Below are positions 62,516-64,000 of a stretch of 64,000 nucleotides of DNA, one piece after another. Position numbers and translations under genes: made by a program. Under the pieces are notes generated by a model. That model searched no databases. It saw nothing but the letters and a program-made list of their open reading frames with translations, and was not told where the DNA came from. Position 1 is the first letter of the stretch, and every line of letters starts with the position of its first letter. This stretch comes from Solibacillus sp. FSL H8-0523 (GTDB lineage: Bacteria; Bacillota; Bacilli; Bacillales_A; Planococcaceae), in NCBI RefSeq assembly GCF_038051985.1, contig NZ_CP150291.1:3472001-3536000 (forward strand), in the 5' to 3' direction.

Positions 62516-63661
62516 TTAATTCGTCATAAAGACGATAATCGCTTGAATCAGCCCGACAAGACCACCAATAATACCACCTAGCCAAGTAATCAGCTTAAGC
62601 TCTTTGCTAATAATACCAAGCACCAGCTCTTCTAACTTCGCAATTGGGAATGAATCCACCTGCTCACGCACAACTTCCGCTAAATTTAAACGTTTTAACA
62701 CGTCTTCAATTTTACCTTCTGCTGCGATAAACAGTTTATCCATCATTTTCGGTAGCAGCTCATCTGTTGCCCACTGTTTCCCCTGTGGCCAATAATCATT
62801 AATCGTTTTGTCTAAGCGAGATTCAAGGGCTAATGCATTTTTTGCATAGCTTTGAATGCTTGTTTCAATCGTATCAAAGTTTACATCATTCATAAAGTCC
62901 ATTGCTGGGCGATTTTTAATTTTCTCCCACTCTGCACTAAAAATACGTTGCAGTAATGCGGCTGTTCCTGGTGCTTGTAAAAACTTCACAAGCTCGCGCT
63001 GCACTTTATCGACAAGTGATGTCGAATCACCTAAAAACATTTGAATCATCCCACCAAACGAACCCTTCGTTGATAAAAAATCATCCAGCATATTTTTAAT
63101 CGTTAATGTACCTTCTGGCGATAAGAAATAATCCTCACCCTTTTGCAAAATTTGTACCACTGCCTCATCAATTTTACGATCTAGCACCGGTTCTAAATCC
63201 GTTGGTAAAATTTCGCGAATCGCTTTTGTAGATAATGTATTTTTCACCGACATAAATTGACTGCGAATCAGTTCATCTACTTTCCCTTCAACCGTTTGAG
63301 TTAATGAAGAAAAGCCTGCTAAATGAAGCCAATCATTTAATTTTTTTTCTTCTGTAAATACGTCTTGCGCTACTTTTTCCTGCGCAAATGTTAATACACT
63401 TGCACGCACTTCTGGTGATAAAAATTTCTTTTTAATCGTTTCTGGTGTTAATAAATATTCTGATACTGTTTTCCCTAATTGAATCGCTAAATCACCGCGA
63501 CGTTTTGGAATTAAACCCGGCGTTAAAGGTAACTTCCACTTTTTAAAGTAGATTGGCTTATACGGACGAAATAACATTTTAATTGCCATATAATTTGTCG
63601 CTGCTCCAACAACCGCCCCTACCACACCAAGCAACAGTAATAGCGTAATAAATTCTCCCAT
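62516..63661 (-). CDS. yheB: DUF445 membrane protein YheB
   Basis: This 381-residue protein of the DUF445 family has one N-terminal helix (LLLLLGVVGAVVGAATNY), directly followed by the conserved MAIKMLFRPYKPIYFK and LPLTPGLIPKRRGDLA. A long helical extracytoplasmic or cytosolic region follows, and it ends with a C-terminal helix (WLGGIIGGLVGLIQAIIVFM). I prefer ATG 63661 (MGEFITLLL); the frame extends to 63727 without a ribosome site. Function unknown. It is paired with yheA. Confidence 0.88.
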   Translation of the reverse strand: MGEFITLLLLLGVVGAVVGAATNYMAIKMLFRPYKPIYFKKWKLPLTPGLIPKRRGDLAIQLGKTVSEYLLTPETIKKKFLSPEVRASVLTFAQEKVAQDVFTEEKKLNDWLHLAGFSSLTQTVEGKVDELIRSQFMSVKNTLSTKAIREILPTDLEPVLDRKIDEAVVQILQKGEDYFLSPEGTLTIKNMLDDFLSTKGSFGGMIQMFLGDSTSLVDKVQRELVKFLQAPGTAALLQRIFSAEWEKIKNRPAMDFMNDVNFDTIETSIQSYAKNALALESRLDKTINDYWPQGKQWATDELLPKMMDKLFIAAEGKIEDVLKRLNLAEVVREQVDSFPIAKLEELVLGIISKELKLITWLGGIIGGLVGLIQAIIVFMTN

Positions 63662-63768
63662 TGTCTTCACTCTTTTCTCATCTATCTTACTTCTATTATT
63701 AATTTGTTCAAACAAAAATTGCAACAACAGACTACTTTCTTGTACGATTAAATAGGGAGGGATGTTTC

Positions 63769-63972
63769 ATGATTCAACATTTTAGCTATAAACCATTATT
63801 CGAAAACAGCCAAATTCCTGGTTGGTCCGTCAGCTTCTTTTTTAAAAACGAACGTTACAAAGCAGAATATTATAAAGATGGCAGCATTAAATTTATCGGT
63901 AACACACCACAAGAACTTGCCAATGTAGAAAAAATGATTCACGAACTTATGTTGTTCCACGTTTATGAATAA
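63769..63972 (+). CDS. yheE: YheE family protein
   Basis: This 67-residue protein resembles YheE: it opens MIQHFSYKPLFENSQIPGWS, then a beta-rich FFFKNERYKAEYYKDGSIKF and a C-terminal helix. It is found beside yheB, as I recall for B. subtilis. A strong AGGGAGGG precedes the ATG. No function is known; it may be spore-related, as are some neighbours in B. subtilis. Confidence 0.82.
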   Translation: MIQHFSYKPLFENSQIPGWSVSFFFKNERYKAEYYKDGSIKFIGNTPQELANVEKMIHELMLFHVYE

Positions 63973-64000
63973 GGAACAAAAGCGCTAAAGGGCCATTAAG

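Noticed and set aside
1-64000. CRISPR arrays, tRNA or rRNA genes, prophage or insertion sequences with transposase
   Set aside because: No regularly spaced short repeats, cloverleaf-like sequences with CCA-type ends, rRNA motifs, integrases or transposases were recognised by eye on either strand.

Overview
The window looks like a chromosomal segment of a low-GC Gram-positive bacterium of the order Bacillales, most likely family Planococcaceae (Solibacillus or Lysinibacillus-like). The reasons are strong AGGAGG-type ribosome binding sites, frequent TTG and GTG starts, rho-independent terminators with long T runs, a serA T-box, a YjcZ-type sporulation peptide, and several gene blocks whose order I recall from Bacillus subtilis. 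The genus is an inference from protein similarity remembered without any database search. I saw no rRNA, tRNA, CRISPR array, prophage or transposase.

Layout. 1-4000: histidine operon read leftward (hisZ-G-D-B-H, hisH cut by the window edge) with its promoter. 4100-9000: yvoF, ppaX, lgt, hprK, a lipoprotein cytochrome c and a YitT-family protein. 9000-16500: an EAL-HDOD protein, enoyl-CoA hydratase, DedA protein, S9 peptidase and acyl-CoA ligase. 16500-21400: a Bce-type antimicrobial-peptide sensing and transport module with an unknown protein inside it. 21500-34900: lplJ, yhfH, yhgE with its TetR regulator, a four-gene two-component operon with two lipoproteins, then hemY-hemH-hemE and a divergent heme monooxygenase. 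34900-50000: split chromate transporter, an orphan short flagellin, ecsAB/hit, yhaH, scoC, prsA, an FNT channel, serC, an MFS transporter, yhaM and yhzD. 50000-64000: an acyl-CoA/FAD pair, T-box-controlled serA, a polysaccharide deacetylase, HAD phosphatase, an extracellular MBL-fold protein with DUF3006, hemZ, and yheA/yheB/yheE.

How genes work together. Heme synthesis is represented by hemE, hemH, hemY and hemZ with a heme-degrading monooxygenase beside them. Serine synthesis is represented by serA and serC. Fatty-acid use is represented by an acyl-CoA ligase and an enoyl-CoA hydratase that both carry FadR-like boxes. Envelope stress and secretion are represented by Bce, Ecs, PrsA, Lgt and YhgE.

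Most unusual: six copies of a composite non-coding repeat (about 320-660 bp) occupy the large intergenic gaps near 5.5, 14.5, 23.2, 30.3, 47.0 and 58.0 kb. Each copy contains a core hairpin whose two arms change together between copies. Most also carry a second long hairpin, a conserved 20-nt GC-rich module and short terminal boxes. This compensatory variation argues for a structured, mobile or formerly mobile nucleic-acid element and is the best candidate here for something poorly described.
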